A stretch of 62,132 nucleotides of DNA from Bdellovibrionaceae bacterium UBA2351 (lineage in GTDB: Bacteria > Bdellovibrionota > Bdellovibrionia > Bdellovibrionales > Bdellovibrionaceae). The first letter of the stretch is position 1. Every line of letters starts with the position of its first letter. The position numbers and the translations under genes are program-made. The stretch is taken from the NCBI GenBank assembly GCA_002344565.1, contig DDTZ01000005.1, positions 5,449 through 67,580 of the forward strand, read 5' to 3'. Positions 62,075 to 62,132 of the stretch are shown here, one piece after another. The notes beneath the pieces are model-generated. The model worked only from the letters and a program-made list of their open reading frames with translations, was not told the origin of the DNA and made no database searches.

Positions 62075-62132
62075 TTTTTCTCCTCGGTTTGGTTACGTCA
62101 CAGAGAAGTCGAATGCGATTTGAGTGCCCAGC

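Overview
The window looks like chromosome of a Bdellovibrio-type predatory bacterium. This is inferred from gene content and AT-rich base composition, which fits the low-GC Bdellovibrio/Pseudobdellovibrio group better than B. bacteriovorus. Supporting content: a flagellar late-gene block with csrA and fliW side by side, three flagellin genes, a classical menaquinone cluster, many secreted hydrolases and lipoproteins, and VWA and PilZ proteins. Genes are tightly packed with frequent 1-40 nt overlaps and several GTG or TTG starts. I see no tRNA, rRNA, CRISPR array, transposase or phage module.

Layout. 1-5.1 kb (minus): 5' part of alaS, recX, a small outer-membrane barrel protein and a PcrA/UvrD helicase. 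5.1-16 kb: a secreted or cell-surface enzyme region with an EEP-fold nuclease, a DUF155/RMD1 protein, a lipoprotein zinc metallopeptidase paired with a barrel protein, a PafA-like alkaline phosphatase, a His-rich SPOR protein, an inositol monophosphatase, a RarD permease, a GAF histidine kinase and a papain-like protease. 16-24 kb: flgM-flgN-flgK-flgL, a secreted protein of eight 35-residue Cys repeats, lepB, an XRE regulator with a membrane partner, csrA and fliW, and a one-domain asparaginase-like protein. 24-33 kb (plus): menB-menA-menC-menE plus a thioredoxin-like ferredoxin, then livJ-H-M-G-F for branched-chain amino acid uptake. 33-39 kb: a membrane PilZ protein, three secreted unknowns, a DUF2802-like coiled-coil protein and a VWA lipoprotein. 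39-51 kb (minus): fliD-fliS and a FliT-like gene, followed by a closely packed run of a TPR protein, a Rossmann-like protein, two GT9 glycosyltransferases, a histidine kinase, a single-domain response regulator, rsmD, coaD and an aspartate aminotransferase. 51-62 kb: lysC, a lipoprotein, a large Ser/Gly/Cys-rich secreted protein, three flagellin genes in long structured intergenic regions, an alpha/beta hydrolase and a secreted unknown.

How parts fit together. FlgM, FlgN, FliS and the FliT-like protein are sigma-28 control and export chaperones. CsrA and FliW are the known partner-switch that couples flagellin translation to flagellin level. In one flagellin leader here the Shine-Dalgarno lies in a short hairpin with AGGA in the loop, which is what a CsrA site should look like. 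The two GT9 enzymes next to fliD/fliS suggest, by inference, flagellar or surface glycosylation.

The least explained DNA is a pair of GC-rich structured elements (17013-17143 and 22064-22182). They share a conserved core, but their roughly 20-bp arms differ in sequence and still pair. I do not recognise this family.
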